A stretch of 25,569 nucleotides of DNA from Bacteroidota bacterium (GTDB lineage: Bacteria > Bacteroidota > Bacteroidia > Bacteroidales > F082): the NCBI GenBank assembly GCA_002686705.1, contig NYYH01000018.1, positions 1-25,569 on the forward strand. Reading direction: 5' to 3'. A model generated the notes under the pieces. It ran no database searches. It was not told the DNA's origin and saw only the letters and a program-made list of their open reading frames with translations. The position numbers were made by a program, and so were the translations under genes. This document shows positions 25,384 to 25,569 of this stretch, piece by piece. The stretch's first letter is position 1; each line of letters begins with the position of its first letter.

Positions 25384-25569
25384 AATGCCTTTAGTAGTAT
25401 ACAAATCTTCAGCAGGTTCAGGTAAAACAACAACGCTAGTAAACGAGTATCTTAAAATAGCCTTGTCAGAACCTGAATTCTTCAGACATATTCTTGCGAT
25501 AACTTTCACCAATAAGGCTGCTAACGAAATGAAGAGTCGTGTTATTGAAACCTTAAAAGAGTTAGGAGA
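25384..25569 (+). CDS. UvrD/AddA-type helicase-nuclease, N-terminal fragment (runs off the window)
   Basis: The 62 codons from ATG 25384 to the right edge stay open. Seen: a Walker A motif YKSSAGSGKTTTL (Lys14, Thr15) and SF1 motif Ia HILAITFTNKAANEMKSRV. This pairing, with a very short N terminus, is typical of the UvrD-like ATP-dependent exonuclease (AddA/RecB-like) subunit in Bacteroidota, which processes double-strand breaks for recombination. Only the start is present, so domain content such as a C-terminal nuclease cannot be checked and a plain UvrD/Rep helicase is not excluded. It lies 44 bases after the T9SS protein gene, separated by an inverted repeat. Confidence 0.8.

Overview
This is an AT-rich, densely coded stretch of a Bacteroidota chromosome, most likely a Bacteroidales/Marinilabiliales-type anaerobe or a relative. 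The lineage is inferred from the Bacteroidota form of PurM (about 390 residues), three proteins ending in type A type-IX-secretion (T9SS) C-terminal sorting domains, a PorE-like OmpA/PD40 envelope protein, two secreted TlpA-type thioredoxin-fold proteins, and several matches to the Bacteroidota -7 promoter element (TAnnTTTG). No tRNA, rRNA, CRISPR array, insertion sequence or phage gene was seen, and no gene-free stretch exceeds 300 bases.

Layout. (1) 1-2169: C-terminal part of an OmpA-family protein with a PD40 propeller, a carboxypeptidase-regulatory-like domain, a peptidoglycan-binding OmpA domain and an unusual C-terminal retropepsin-like domain whose active-site triplet is degenerate. 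(2) 2219-3391: purM. (3) 3526-7347: a 1273-residue secreted papain-like cysteine peptidase with a T9SS sorting domain. (4) 7377-8686: a TIGR01777-type SDR epimerase and a YccF membrane protein. (5) 8747-11832: a compact aroB-aroA-LutA-like cluster with gaps of 0 and a few bases. (6) 11909-13279, minus strand: a TlpA-like lipid-facing or periplasmic thioredoxin protein. (7) 13351-14130: a crotonase-fold protein closest to methylmalonyl-CoA decarboxylase. (8) 14200-16716: a PKD-repeat surface protein with a T9SS sorting domain. (9) 16722-19740, minus strand: a second TlpA-like protein, coaD and tsaD. (10) 19741-24267: tamB, divergent from tsaD with no bases between the two start codons. (11) 24251-25339: a T9SS-sorted protein of unknown function overlapping the end of tamB. 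(12) 25384 to the right edge: the beginning of a UvrD/AddA-type helicase-nuclease.

How it fits together. The housekeeping genes (purM, aroB, aroA, coaD, tsaD) are interleaved with cell-envelope genes: a TamB protein for outer-membrane assembly, an OmpA/PorE-like anchor that may belong to the secretion apparatus, two periplasmic thiol-redox proteins that could serve disulfide-containing exported proteins, and three T9SS cargo proteins. The functional link between the redox proteins and the cargo is inference from neighbourhood only.

The points most worth a second look are the degenerate aspartic-peptidase domain fused to OmpA, the zero-gap divergent tsaD/tamB start, the loss of the usual catalytic-site histidine in the methylmalonyl-CoA decarboxylase homologue, and the calcium-loop insertion between the catalytic His and Asn of the papain-like enzyme.
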